DNA of 64,000 bases from the NCBI GenBank assembly GCA_015832175.1, contig WJXW01000010.1, positions 434,001 through 498,000 of the forward strand. Direction: 5' to 3'. The stretch is from Paraphaeosphaeria minitans. Lineage: Eukaryota; Ascomycota; Dothideomycetes; Pleosporales; Didymosphaeriaceae. Below are positions 1 through 11,603 of the stretch, in pieces (positions within the stretch are counted from its first letter, which is position 1; each line of letters starts with the position of its first letter). A model generated the notes under the pieces. It was not told the origin of the DNA, searched no databases, and saw nothing but the letters and a program-made list of their open reading frames with translations. Made by a program: the position numbers and the translations under genes.

Positions 1-615
1 GTGGGGATGTTGAGTTTGGCGAGGATGGGCCACGGGAGCACCAGCATCGCGACGTCGGTCACGAGACTCGGGATGCTGTAGCTCTTGTAGAACAGCATGA
101 CGTCGCCGCACGTCCCGTCGTGCACGTCCACGGCCTGCGTCCAGAAGTAGCGGAAAGGGCGGCATATCGAGAAGGCGAGGATCAGGGCGACGACGCCCTG
201 GAGGACGACGACGACGCCGATGCCGATGATGATGCGCCGGTAGAAGTGCACCTCGAAGACTTGGTGGTACAGGAAGAGGGCGGCGAGCTTGGCGAACATG
301 ACGGCGGGAGTGTAGGTGAATTCGAGGACTTTGGACAGCTGGAGCCAGGTCTGGAGGGTGTGGGGTTTGACGGCGGCGACGTGGTGGCCTACGCCGCCGA
401 TTTGGGACATCACTGGGACGGTGTTAGTGGTGTGCGTTATCATGTTCAAGCTGTATGTTCTCGGCATGGGGATCAGATGGCATGGAGAGGCGAAAGCAGT
501 GCATCGCATAGCCTGAGGCGGTACAGGTACAGGCACAGGCACAGGAGCCAGACTCTTGACGGCGGCATCCAGCATGGCTGCCTCTTTCTCCTCATCCTCA
601 TCGAGCAGCGAAGAG

Positions 616-646
<31 letters not shown>

Positions 647-950
647 CAGATCTACAGCACTGGATTCGTGAGACCGATCCAAGAGACTGCCGTCCGCAGA
701 GTAAAGGAGAACCGCTAGACCCACAGATTCCCGTCGCCGCGCTCCCCATGCAGAGCATATAGCACAGCGTGTTGCACACCAGCATCTGCGTCCCCACAGC
801 CTTGCGATTGTAATACCGGCTCGCGTAGAACAGGAGCATGAAGGCCGTGTCAATCACGATGAAGGCTATGCTGACGTGCTGGTCCAGGTACGGATTCCTC
901 GTCTCGGCGAGGAACGCAGGCGAGGCAGGCCCCGCGCTCGAGGCGGCCAT
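1..950 (-). CDS. PTH11-like integral membrane protein (fungal rhodopsin domain), cut by left edge
   Basis: Predicted multi-pass plasma-membrane protein of the fungal rhodopsin/PTH11-like superfamily, thought to act as G-protein-coupled receptors; the ligand is unknown. Exons (minus strand) are 950-725 and 412 to the edge. The intron 724-413 has a GTGGGT donor and a CACTAAC branch before the CAG acceptor. After splicing, transmembrane helix 2 runs straight into the family motif IGGVGHHVAAV. Further family marks are the FSICRPFRYFW segment, a conserved Cys in the following loop (DGTCGD) and the VTDVAMLVLPWPI helix. The frame is also open through the intron, where it would encode Gly-Ser and Pro-Val runs, so an unspliced reading cannot be formally excluded. 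The helices after the sixth and the C-terminus lie outside the window. Confidence 0.8.
413..724 (-). repeat. Hexanucleotide and CCTGT/A microsatellites inside an intron
   Basis: The 312-nt intron of the PTH11-like gene is much longer than the other introns here. It carries a (GGCTCT)n run at about 612-652 and a shorter CCTGTG/CCTGTA run at about 520-545, both read on the minus strand. Repeat expansion probably explains the length of this intron. Confidence 0.7.
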
Positions 951-1761
951 GTTGTCTGTCTGTCGCACGGGGTGCGCGGGCAGTCGTCGGGGAATTTGGA
1001 TGTGTAGAGGAATGGGAATGGGCTCCACTACGATTCGCGGTGGGGACGCAACCATCTTTTAAGGTGCTGACTGACCGACGCAAGAAAAATGCCGCGTAGA
1101 GACGCAGACTACCGCGGTCATTGCGTCTGAACGTAGCTGGCTCCAGGGAGCTTTGCCCGGCTGGTGCAAGTCGGAACCAGGAGTCCGTCGCCGGTTGCTC
1201 GTCGATGGGCCAGCGGCTGCGCAAACCGATGGCGGCATCAATCCTCAGGCGCATTTTACACTTTGGGAAAAACAAACGGTGATCAACCGCAGTGTGCCGC
1301 GCTGTGTCTTTAGCTGGATTGGGCCGTTTCGCGCATCTTTGCTTCCGAGGCCTCACGCAGCACTGGGGGGCGTTTGTGAGTATCTATCTAGATGGAAACG
1401 GGCGAGGGTGAGACCATGGCTTCTGGAGCTCGAATTCGAACTTGGCCTTCGCCTTCGCCTTCGCCTTCGACTTCAGAACATGGCGATGCTCCAGACCGTC
1501 CCGCCCGCTAGCTTCGATTTGTCCCACGCGATGTAACCTCATCTTCGAGTGGGGGGTTCTCGGGACGGCAGAGCGACTCGACGGACCTTCGACGAGCCGC
1601 CCAGGAGGCTCGGGATCACCCCTGCACCTTCATGCGACATGGCGATCTCAACACGCTGCACGGCTCCGCCCGGCTCATTGTTTACACGTGGACGAGATTG
1701 ACAAAAGACTTGTTCTGTGCTTGCTCTCTGACTTGTTCTGTGCTTGCTCTCCCTTCAATCT
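951..1761. other. Intergenic, upstream of the PTH11-like gene
   Basis: No supportable gene. A CCTTCG-type hexamer run lies at about 1440-1475. Short open frames here lack family resemblance. Confidence 0.5.
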
Positions 1762-3015
1762 TCAGTGCCTTTCCAGCCACTCGTATACCCGCTCCGCGAT
1801 CTCGAGGTTGTTCTTCTCCATGAAAAACATGTGCCCGTTGCCGTGGATCCCCTCCTCCCCCAGATCCGCATACTCCACGTCCACGCCCACACTGCGCAGA
1901 TACTTGACAGTGCAGTAGTCGTACGGCGCGTGAAACGACGCCTCGCTCGTGACAACGAGCTCTGGAATCTTGGCCAGATTCGTCAACTGCTTTGCGGGCG
2001 CTTTCTGCATGATGCAATCGTCGTGGTCGGCGTCGATGGCCGGCTCGATGGTTGTCTCCATGTTCGATGCGTTGATGCCTGCCGACGGTTCGTACGCGAT
2101 TGCGAGGTCGGTGAGGCCGAATGCGAAGGCTGGGCCGGTTCCAAAGGGCGGGCGGAGCGTGAATGGTGGGCCGGATGGCTCGAGCTGGACGATGCCTTTG
2201 ACGAGCTCTGAGCGCATGTCTCCTACCCTCCAGCCTGCTCAAGGTTAGATGCTGCGACGAACCACGCAGCGTCCGGCTCACGTACCGTATGCACCCGCCT
2301 GCGAGTGGCTGATGATATAACAGCCACCTACAATGTCCACCAGAGCTGCATATGCCTGCGCATTCTGTTCCTCGCTTATGAAACGGTCGGTCTGCAATTG
2401 CACCTGGCTCCTGTAGAAATTGTCAAACGTCGGATCACCAATACGACCCGTACCAGGCCATTGTGTATGAAGCTTTGCCTGCGGCCATTGGTCGCCGTTA
2501 TTAGCTACATTGGTAAAGATATCAGAAACAGCGTCGGGAGACCCTATGGTTCCCATGCTTCCTTGTCCGGGGAGCCAAAAAGAGCGGCCACGTGAAGGCT
2601 GATCGGACAGGTAGACTGTGTGACCTTTGGACAGAAAATACGAGGCCCATCCCGGTCGTCCGTCTGGAGTGTCGAGGAAATTGGTCCCTGTCTGAGCGGC
2701 ACCGGCAATGAAGATGATGGGCAGCGGTGGATTTTCGAGAGCTGGCTGGGGAGAGAGCTTCTCAACGTATATTTGTCCTATCATCGCCGTTGACGCAGTG
2801 TTGGTCGCAGGGTCCTGTTATCATGGTTAGATCTGCCTGGAAGGATCGGAAGACTGGAGACCTGCTGTGATGTTTGTGTACTTCCCACCCACATAGAGGA
2901 CCTCGCGCTTTGGAACGAGGTTCAGAAGCCCGGAGCTGTTTGTTTGCGCATTGCTTCCAAGAAACGCAATTTGCGCTAGACATGTTACAGAGGTGAATGT
3001 GCGAAGGTTAAGCAT
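1762..3015 (-). CDS. Secreted alpha/beta-hydrolase (esterase-like)
   Basis: Alpha/beta-hydrolase-fold protein of 383 aa, probably secreted, with unknown ester or amide substrate. Exons are 3015-2866, 2814-2286 and 2234-1762. The chosen ATG starts a hydrophobic signal peptide (MLNLRTFTSVTCLAQIAFLG). The YVGGKY and MIGQIY-VEKL strands are typical of this fungal/bacterial hydrolase group. The nucleophile elbow reads S-H-S-Q-A-G (Ser about 221), split just downstream by intron 2. The segment VKGIVQLEPSGPPF follows, and a His in HGNGHMFF near the C-terminus fits the catalytic histidine. Intron 2 is GTACGT...CAG. Intron 1 keeps frame only as a GC-AG intron (ACA|GCAGGT...ACAG). The amidase gene lies directly upstream on the same strand; no functional link is implied. 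Confidence 0.82.
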
Positions 3016-3338
3016 GGTGAATGGGTTGTTTAACCACTGCAAGTATCCTGAAGAGACGTTGACGGATAAAGAGGATAAATCTAGCGCGGACCGGCCTGAG
3101 TTCTTCAGGCAGGGAAGCGGGAACGACCATTGCGTGCGATTCATGATATGAACAGCACCGGCCGCCCGCCGTTGCGCCGAAGGAGCTGGCTTGGTTGAGG
3201 TCTAGTCCAATGTACCATTTTAGATCCCGATGCAATTAGCTTACGTTATATATGAGCTAGTCACTCTGATCACGTGGGATGCTCTTGTCTAAGCATGCTC
3301 CTGGCATGCGACCAGCATGGGAAGCTGAACAAAATTAT
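3016..3338. other. Intergenic between hydrolase and amidase
   Basis: Short spacer between the hydrolase start and the amidase stop, both on the minus strand. It presumably holds the hydrolase promoter. No gene or clear motif was seen apart from one CACGTG at about 3271. Confidence 0.5.
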
Positions 3339-5181
3339 TTAATCGACTTCAAGTAGCTGATACCTTCCACCATGCCTGTCAAGAGCATCCTCAATGCGCT
3401 CCATAACCGCCAGTACCTTCTCCTCCTCGAGTCTCCGACCCACGACCTGCACACCCACCGGCAACCCAGCCATCTTCGTAGCGTCGTAGTGCTTGTATGC
3501 TCCCCTAGCTATGCCATTCAGTTGCTTGAAGTTGAACGTAACCGGCAACTGATCTCTTGCCGGGTCAACATGGGTTACGGGTATTATGCCAGCAGCGTAG
3601 TCCAGCTACTAAAGCGTTAGATACACCACAGATATATTCAGCAGTGCATGCGACTTACCAGGTTGAACAAGAACGTGTACCCGCAGCTGCTCACCGCATC
3701 ATGCATCCCGTCATGTGGGACAGCAGGCGTAGCATTCGGCGGCGCAATCATGACATCCATCTTCGCCTCGTCGTTCCACCACTGGAAGAACCTAGCCTTG
3801 TACGCCTCTCGCTTGCCTGCCAATTGCCAGTACTCGTACCCCGTCTTCGGATGCCAGTCGCGCAGCAAGCCTGCCCAGATGTGGTCGCGCTTGACGTACT
3901 TCACCCACAAGTAGTAAACGTATTTGATGGGCCGCGGAAGTCGCATGTAGTACACCATCTGTTTTGCACCAGAGTCGTTCCATTCGCCGGTGCGGAAGCC
4001 AGACATGAACGTGTTGCCGCCGTCGCTGAGGAGGAGCTGTGATGCGAGCTGGAGCGCTTCGTAGGGCGACGGTGGGTGCACATCGTAGACTTCGTGGCCC
4101 TCGGCGACGAGCGCAGATGCAACTTCGTCGAGTGCGCGGGCACAGGCTGGAGCCGGGTCTACGACGCCATCGGTACGTAAAACACCAACCTTCAATTTCT
4201 TCTTGTCTCTGTACTCTTGCTCGATGTTTTCCCGCCATTCTAGCGGATGGACTGTGTAGTCGAGCCTCCACGGCTTCTGCTGGATCAGGCTGCGCGTGAA
4301 GTAGATAAGGTCGTTCAGCGTCCTGGCCATTGGGCTGAACACGCTCGGTATAGCTTCTTGCCCGAACATGGCGGTGTCCATACCAACCTTTGGCCATCGA
4401 CCGGTAGAGCAGCGAAGCGAGTAGCATCCGGAGAAGTGCGCAGGGACTCGCACTGAGCCTGCGACGTCCGAGCCGATACCGATGCGACTGCCACCAAAAG
4501 CAAGTAATGCTGATTCTCCTCCCGTAGATCCGCCAGGCGAGTACTTGTTGTTGTGAGGGTTGGTCGTGCGGCCCCAAACATCGTTGGTTGATTCGAAAGA
4601 TAATAGAGTGATGGGTAGGTTTGTCTTGACAAAAGGTACGGCGCCTTCCAATGTCAGCCAACTTCTGCCATCAGTCTGCATGGAACCTACCAGCTTCCTT
4701 CAGCAATTGCACCATCGGTCCATCCTTAGGATATGGCTTCCCAGTATGTCCTGAGAACCCAATTGAAATGTCGAAGCCCTTGACTTGTACTGAATCCTTC
4801 AGAGAAACGGGTATACCAGCGAGCGGGCCCTTGAGATTGATCTCATCCCGCACCCACTCCTCCGCCTCTGGAAACAGGATCTCGGTCGCACAATTTGTCT
4901 TCTCGTGTGCCTTCAGTGTGACCTTGCCGTAAGCACGCAAGATGTCGATGGGACTGGTGACCTGTTGGTGTACATCCCGGACGAGGTCCTGTATTGGCTT
5001 GCCGAGGATGGTGCGTTCTTCTGAGGAGAGGGGGTAGAGGTATCCCTTCGGGAGGGTCGCGATCTTGGATGCGCGTTCGGATTGCTTGCGCTCACTGTGT
5101 ATGTTGAGCCTATCGTGCTATGTAGGGGTGGGGTGATAGCTACCAGTCACGCCTGTGCTGCCGATATTCCAGGAGACCCAT
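3339..5181 (-). CDS. Amidase (amidase-signature family)
   Basis: Amidase-signature hydrolase of 564 aa, resembling fungal acetamidases and general amidases that release ammonia from carboxamides. Exons are 5181-5144, 5094-4691, 4644-3659 and 3605-3339, all with GT-AG introns and consistent phase. The Ser-Ser-Lys triad can be placed: Lys112 in IPVSLKDS, cis-Ser186 in SPGGSTGGES, and nucleophile Ser210 in GSDVAGSVR. The N-terminus (EYRQHRRDCERKQSER) matches the helical start common to fungal members and supports the 38-nt first coding exon. The C-terminus LPVGVQVVGRRLEEE is also canonical. It is full length and intact. The physiological amide cannot be told from sequence. Confidence 0.93.
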
Positions 5182-5899
5182 GGCCACGACTATCTACTGC
5201 TTCAACTGAGGGAACGGCAACAACAGAGTGCAGCTTCGGTCGCCCTTCTGAAACACGAAGCTTGAGCGGAACCAGGTCAAGTGGTCGCATGACTGTTCGT
5301 GAGGCACCGGACGCGCACGTGGAGCTCCCCACTCCGCGACGCGCTGTTAACCGGACACAGCAAGCCGATGCGGCTTATCTGAGGTTGTGGCGTATTTGAG
5401 GTTGTGCCGAGGAGGTTTCGGCTGCAACTGCCAGGTAGGAGTAGCGCGCATTGGAGCCCTCTTCACGCCGACCACTCCGACCACGCCGACCTCGTCCGCA
5501 TTTACATGTATCGAGAGCTTTTACTACCTACTATCTTCCACGATGGTCTTTTCAAACTCACCACTTCCAAGCACATTCGACACTATCCTGTTCGCGCCGT
5601 GCGCAGATTCTGTCATCGTGTGTCGCTGTAATGCCCGATCGAATCCAATTGATGCTTGCCACAGGCACCCATGTACTGCGAAGCCAGAGAAAATCTCACG
5701 AATGCAACAGATCATCTTGTTAGAATCATGACATGCATTGCACCTAACCCTGCCCTGCCTTGCCCTACGTGCCCACCTGCTTGCAGTTTCTCCACTGCAG
5801 GTCCTCCAAATCAAACGCCTTCCATTTGCGAATCGCCAACACTGACCTCCTCCCAGCCGTCTCGTTGAGCTCACGCCTTCTGGTACTTAGCTCGTGCAT
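5182..5899. other. Intergenic, amidase upstream region
   Basis: Sits between the amidase start and the 3' end of the DUF4360 gene. It must contain the amidase promoter. Overlapping short open frames exist but none resembles a protein family. Confidence 0.5.
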
Positions 5900-6621
5900 C
5901 TACTTCTGACACTTCTGCCACTGGACGTACGCGACTTGGGTGAATTTGAGATCGGTCGAGTCGGTGGTGAGGAGACCCGTCGCCTTGGATTCGGTCGAGG
6001 ACAGACGGACTTGGGAGTTGATGTTGAGCAGGCCCTGGGTGCCGCAGGGCGACCAGACGGTCGAGACCGAGTCGGCGGTGTCGTGCTTGAGGTAGTCGCC
6101 TGTCACCGGGCCGGTGAAGGTGTAGTCGGTCGTGGACTGTCCTGTGTTAGTAGCTTCACAGTGGGGGTGGGCCGGGATGCTGTACCTGGTCGGTCTGGCC
6201 GGAGAAGTAGTAGGTCGACTTGAGGGTGCCAGTGACGCCCTTCTGAATGGAGGCGTAACCACGGTAGTCGGCACTGAGGACAGAGTACTGGAAGCCTCCT
6301 GGGTACCGGATGTCAATGTTAAGCTGGCAGTTCTTACGCTGCTCAGTGACGGCGACTCCGGGGCCAATGGAGGCGATGTAAGCGTCGAAGATGATGGTGA
6401 CAAGAGTCTTGTCGGTGTTGAGCTGGGCGCTCAAGGTGCCCTGGGGACATCCAGTTCCTCCGTAGGTGACGTTTCCGATGGTGACCTGTGCATATGAGCA
6501 ATAGCATGAAACAGTAGTAAGGTAAATTTGCCTGGCCTGGTGGAGGAGCCTCGCCAAGCCCAACACCCCCGGGGATGACACCGGCCAGAACGGCGGGAGT
6601 GAAAGCAAGGAGCAACTTCAT
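5900..6621 (-). CDS. Small secreted DUF4360 protein
   Basis: Secreted protein of 208 aa in the DUF4360 family, whose function is unknown; members are mostly fungal extracellular proteins. Exons are 6621-6532, 6485-6186 and 6136-5900. The start gives a signal peptide (MKLLLAFTPAVLAGVIPGG). Typical family segments follow: VTIGNVTYGGTGCPQGT, a QLNIDI-containing strand, YYFSGQTDQ/STTDYTFTGP and a C-terminal disulfide-type Cys pair. Intron 1 is in frame only with a GC donor (CAG|GCAAAT...CACAG). Intron 2 is GTACAG...GACAG. A TATTTAAG box about 115 bp upstream of the ATG (6734-6741) is a candidate promoter element. Confidence 0.85.
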
Positions 6622-8716
6622 GATAAATGTTAGGGATATATGAGGCAGATGCAAAGTTGCTGATCTTAAGAGTAGTACCGAGCTGGCTATGGAAGACAAC
6701 TTGATGACGATCAATATGGGGGATATGAGCGTCCTTAAATACCATGTCCTCGGCGCCATCAACCACGGGCGAGTCCTGCAAGAAGCCCAATGTTGCTATC
6801 GCATGGTGCCATCGGACGCCTACGAAGAGTCAACTGCCGCCAAGCTTCACCTTCAATATGCAGTACGGCAGGCCCAGCGAATCGTGCCTGTTGGAAACCG
6901 TCAGGTGAACTCGTGTTACGATGACATCTCATGCTGCTTGCCATACGGAATGTAGAATCTAGCCCGCATGGCAGAAGATACTATCGGTTGGACTCGTATT
7001 GGACAAGTCGACTAGCATTTCGCCATGCAGCACTCGCATAGTGATTTGATATCTGTTGCCCGGAAGTCAGACGGGACAGAGCCTGGTGCAGGCCGCTGAG
7101 TGCCGAAGATGCCCACGTTTTCATTTATGTAACCAGGACAACGACGTTTCAAGGCTACTTCGTCCAGGAAACAGTCTTGGAGTGCATCCGTAAGAAAAGA
7201 ATTGTGATCCGTGATTCTGTGCGAGTCGAGCATTGTTTGAAACCACTTGTGTTAATAGCCATCATCCAGGCGTGCTGGCACGCCGCCATACAAGCTACTT
7301 GCTCGGTTTGTAGCCTCATCGTGTTGGGAAATCGCTTGGGATGATAAATTGAGGTGGAATTGGATGAATATACGATCCTGGAAGATGATGCTAGAATTAG
7401 AAGCAGTGGACAGGATCCCGATAGAAGCGAGCAGAAAGCTGCTAAAATTGTTCCACAAGCCCAGCAAACTTCATTTATACCATTCGTATGGCGACAGAGA
7501 TGTATAGTATCGTGGTACCGAGCGCTGGAAATAGCAGCTCAATCTGTCGAGGGTAGCTGCGGTCGTCGTCTGGCAAGGTGATCCAAGTTGGCGAGAGATG
7601 GAGTCTAGATTAACCTTAAATTAAAGCTTGTCATCCTCGCAACGGTTGGTGGTTCGTACAATATATGTTAGCGAAAACGGGCTCATGCAAGGGCCATGAG
7701 CAGATCTGGAGTTGTTTTGCTAAAAATAATGTGCTCGACTGCAGATATGCAGTGGACCCTGAGGCTGTCTTCCGCGGGCTGCAAGAGGCCGACCACGAGG
7801 CATCGCAGAGCGTCCAGGCCCGGTCTTTACAAGGAGCAAGCATTCATGAGCCGTTCGACGTCCACGATTTGGGTGTGATAGATTGAGAATTGATTACAGG
7901 TATGCCTCTCACGACAGCGACGACGACGGTATGCCGAATAAACGACTTGGCAATGGCCCACCGCTGAGCTCTGGCACGACGAAGACCCTTCAGAACTTCT
8001 GAAACGAAAGGTCAAAGGATCACAGGCAGAACTGAATACGAGGAACAGAGTCGTTCGAAGCCTGGAAAGGACAGATTCGTGATCAATCGCTGCGTGCCGA
8101 GAAGCTGCCGGTCTAGGGTTGAAAGAGACCGGAGTCATCACAGGATTGTGCGGGACGAGTGGAAACTTGGACGGCAACAACGAACAAGGCCGCAAGGACG
8201 AGTAATGGCAGGCTTAATTCATGCTTCCTGCTTCCTCCTTCCTGCTCCGTGGTGGAGAATCCGGGTTCCAGAGCTTCCAGCGTGTTCCAGGTCCGGGTAA
8301 ACAGAATGCTCGGTATTGCGCGTGTACTAGGCAGCTATGGTCAGCCATGTAAGCCTACAAGTAACATATACTAAGGCGGGCGCCTCCCCTTAGCCACTCG
8401 TCGCGGAACGATGGCGGAGTGAAGATGATGGAAACAACGTCGGCGGTCGACGTTGTCGCGTTCGCTTGATGATTGGGAATCGACGCGCCCGAACGGGCAA
8501 GCGAGCCATCACACCATGCCGAGGCCCCTGGTAGCGGCGCGGGGCATTTGTCACCCGCAGCACTGCAAACGTTGGCGTCATGAAAGCTGCGCGAAGGCGA
8601 ATATCTAAGCGCAGGGCATCGTACATACAAAACCACGCCTCAATCGCTCTTCAGTCCCACCGCGCAATCTGAAGCTCCTCCGCACCTTTCTCCTCATCGT
8701 GCTGTCGTACCTTTCC
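6622..8716. other. Divergent intergenic region, DUF4360 / msrA
   Basis: About 2.1 kb between two divergently transcribed genes. It is more AT-rich than the surrounding coding DNA. It carries a TATTTAAG element for the DUF4360 gene. Several 60-120-codon frames are present on both strands, but none has a recognisable domain, signal peptide or splice pattern. Confidence 0.5.
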
Positions 8717-9381
8717 ATGTCCTTCCTCTCCCGCTTCATCCGCCCATTCTCCATGAACAACGCACCCGCCACCCCGATGGCCGTCCCCCAAGGCGCGCAG
8801 ACCGCCACCCTCGCCGCAGGCTGCTTCTGGGGCGTCGAACACATGTACCGGAAGACGTTTGCCAACAAGGGTCTGCTCGATGCGCGGGTGGGATACATTG
8901 GCGGCGACACAGACAGCCCGAGCTACCGCGCTGTATGCTCAGGGGGTACTGGCCGTAAGTCTTGAGGCGTATGGCATGTAGACGAGCGAATTGGCGCTGA
9001 CGATGGGACGTGACAGACGCCGAAGCTCTGCAAGTCGTCTACGACCCCGAGAAGCTCACATACCGCACCATCATCGAGTTCTTCTACAAGATGCACGACC
9101 CTACGACGGCGGATCAGCAGGGCCCGGACGTCGGGTCGCAGTACCGAAGTGGCATCTTTTACCACAATGCGGAGCAGGAGAAGGAGGCGCGAGACATTAC
9201 AGAGAAGGTGAACAAGCAGTGGTGGAAGGGTGGCATCGTCACGGAGGTCCTGCCCGCCGGCCAGTGGTGGGACGCCGAGACGTACCATCAGCTGTACTTG
9301 GACAAGAACCCCGCCGGATACGAGTGCCCGTCGCATTTCTTGCGCAGCTTCCCGCCGCTGGACTACGGTAGTGGGGCATGA
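8717..9381 (+). CDS. msrA: Peptide methionine-(S)-sulfoxide reductase A
   Basis: Reduces methionine-(S)-sulfoxide in proteins back to methionine using thioredoxin; an oxidative-damage repair enzyme. Exons are 8717-8954 and 9017-9381, giving 200 aa, with a GTAAGT...ACAG intron in phase 1. The catalytic motif GCFWGVEH holds the active Cys at residue 36. ARVGYIGGDTDSPSY, HAEALQVVYDP, FFYKMHDPTT and SQYRSGIFY are all conserved. A second Cys in GYECPSHF near the C-terminus may be the resolving cysteine. The start is the first ATG in frame. A short basic N-terminus (SFLSRFIRPF) could be a weak mitochondrial leader, or translation may begin at a later Met. Confidence 0.95.
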
Positions 9382-9589
9382 TGGGTTGGAAGAAACATAG
9401 GATGAGCATAGTAAACAAATGATACCAACACATAAGTCTGTCACAAGAGCAATTGATTGGTACATGTGTATATTTGACTTCTTTCATGGCATCTGTGGAC
9501 ATGGGGACGTTCAGAGGCAGTCGTGTCCATCGGGTCATGGCCTAGCTGATAATCCATAGGGACTTGCAACATTGCGCCAACAAAACTAA

Positions 9590-9862
9590 TGCACCAAACA
9601 CAGCACCAACACCGTACCATAGTAACAACCAATGCATCAAACACAGCACCAACACCGTACCATAGTAACAACCAATGCATCAAACACAGCACCAACACCG
9701 TACCATAGTAACAACTAACGCACCAAAAAATCATCACAGCCACGACACCGTACCGTAGTAACAACCAATGCACCAAAAACACATTACAGCAGCAACACTG
9801 TACCGTAGTGACATCCAATGCACCAAAAACAACATCACATCACCAACACCGCACCGTAGTCT
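9590..9862. repeat. Minisatellite, 43-bp and 50-bp units
   Basis: Six head-to-tail units in the 3' space between the convergent msrA and GFA-domain genes. Three nearly identical 43-bp units start at 9590, 9633 and 9676. Two diverged 50-bp units start at 9719 and 9769, and a partial sixth at 9819. The core is CAACACCGTACCATAGTAAC. The minus strand stays open across the array, which reflects repeat composition and not a gene. Confidence 0.92.
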
Positions 9863-9933
9863 CGTACAAGTCTCAGATTGTAAAGCTGGTTCATTTATTT
9901 AATTTGATCATTCCCCATGTTCCCACCAACACT

Positions 9934-10570
9934 CTATGACGGCGGCAGCGTCTCGAAGGTGGTCGCAACCTCCTTCTCCCAGGGCAACCTCGCCTTGCCA
10001 AAGATCTCGGCCTTGGGCTCAAACGTCTTGACGCCCTCGGTCAGCAGCCCCGTGCGCAGCACAATGGTGTCCGGGCCCATGACCTCCTGGTGGTGGTAGA
10101 CGTGGGCGGTGCAGTTCTTGCAGAAGTAGCAGTGGACGCCCTTGCCTGCGTTCTGATTAGCGCTGAAGCTTGGGGTGACGATGGGAACGAGGCATCCAGA
10201 AAAATAACGAAAAAAAAAAGAAAAGGGGGGGTGGGAGGCGGGAGGCAACTTACCAGACTCGCCGTAGTACGTGTACTTGCCGAGATCGGACTCGCCCTTT
10301 GTGATGTTGAGGGCGGCCTTGGGGATGACCTGGTTGAGCGTGAAGGTCGAGCCCGAGAGCACCTTGCACGTGTCGCAGTGGCTGGTTGCGTCTGTCAGCT
10401 CCGGGGTCCGATTTGCGAACTAGGGGCGGTGCAATGGAAGCGTAGGTAGGTAGGTAGGTAGGTAGAGGGGCGGTTCCGACTCACCACAAGATGTGACCCT
10501 GCTGTTCCGACTCCAACTTGGCCTCCCACTCCGTGTTGCCGCAGTGGCAGTGGCCCTTGTAAGTCGACAT
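9934..10570 (-). CDS. GFA/CENP-V-domain zinc protein
   Basis: Small cytosolic protein of 141 aa in the GFA-like (glutathione-dependent formaldehyde-activating enzyme/CENP-V) family. The family name comes from a bacterial enzyme; most fungal members have no proven reaction. Exons are 10570-10485, 10381-10254 and 10145-9934, with GTGAGT and GTAAGT donors and consistent phases. The zinc-binding cysteines are visible in three groups: CHCGNTEW at the N-terminus, C-H-CDTCK spanning intron 1, and CYFCKNC after intron 2. The last exon has the usual VLRTGLL strand. Intron 1 contains a GGTA tetranucleotide run (about 10443-10466). Intron 2 has homopurine runs of A and G. Confidence 0.93.
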
Positions 10571-10686
10571 TCTCTCGGATTCCCTGTCCTTGCCTAACGT
10601 GAAACGGTTCGATTGGTTGGAAATGGAATAACGCGGTAGATGGGTATATGTAGAGCAGACATCAAGGTGTCCGAGGGCCCTCGCTG

Positions 10687-10694
10687 TTTATATA
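10687..10694 (-). promoter_or_regulatory. Candidate TATA box of GFA-domain gene
   Basis: TATATAAA on the minus strand about 117 bp upstream of the ATG at 10570, a reasonable distance for a fungal TATA element. Assignment is by sequence and position only. Confidence 0.45.
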
Positions 10695-11603
10695 GCCCCA
10701 TCTACCTACCTGGGCGCCTACCCACCTACGCCCGCATTACACATCTGCTCTTCCTCGTCCCTCTTCTAAACCAGCCAGATCAAATCTAAACACTGCTCTC
10801 TATTGGACGCCGCGGGTCCGCACACGCCCACCCGGGACGCAAGCCCCTCCATGACGCGCATCTAGCTCGGGCGATACAACCACGGCCGCCCCTCCAAGGC
10901 GACCACCGCCTCCTCGACCCACGCATGCGTGCGAATAATGCACCCTGCACTTGGAAGGATTGCAAGTCGACGAGGTACGTGCGTAGGAGTGGCAGCTGCC
11001 AATGCGCGCCTGTACTGTGTACGAGGAGCACAAGCATTCCAAATACCTGCGTGTACTGCGGTGGGGCGGGCGTTGCACGGACGTTGGGGCTGGGTTCTAG
11101 TCGGATGACTGATGACTTGCAGCGTGGGGCTGGGCGGGCGCTGAGCTGAGCTGAGAGGGTTGGAGGCCTTCTGACGGGAGAGCCCAGCTCTACCTACGAC
11201 ACGGTGGAGATGGCTAGCAAAGCGCAAGTCAGAGGTTCTCTGGTTACCGTGACACAGTTCGGAGAAGTCTTTCCGGACGACGATCCAGGGCGCTAGTGCC
11301 TGTGGTGTAGGTGCGAAAGCGTGACAGTCGCTGGGCATGGCCATCCTTTATATCTTCATCCGTGAATACTAATCATGAGCTGGTTCCGGCGCAAGATCAC
11401 TAAACTTTGCCATCACGCCACGCCTTGTTCTCGTTCTTTGGTATGTGCAGTCTACGTATCTCCAGTGCGTGTGTGCAAGTCGTCTCTCACGTCCAGGGAG
11501 GAATCTTTGCAGTGGAATCGAACCACTAGTCAGTCTAGATAGAATGCGCATGGTCGTGCTTTTGAAATGACTAGGTAATATCCGAAGCTGCATAACATGT
11601 TCG

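Noticed and set aside
9441..9818. 125-codon minus-strand frame, Cys/Val/Trp-rich
   Set aside because: It is created by translating the minisatellite; the repeat lacks stops in that frame.
9590..9862. CRISPR-like array
   Set aside because: Units are contiguous tandem copies without unique spacers, and the organism is eukaryotic.
11505..11535. tRNA-like T-arm (AGTGG-TTCGATT-CCACT, minus strand) with B-box-like sequence
   Set aside because: No matching acceptor stem or A box lies at the right distance upstream, so there is no complete cloverleaf.
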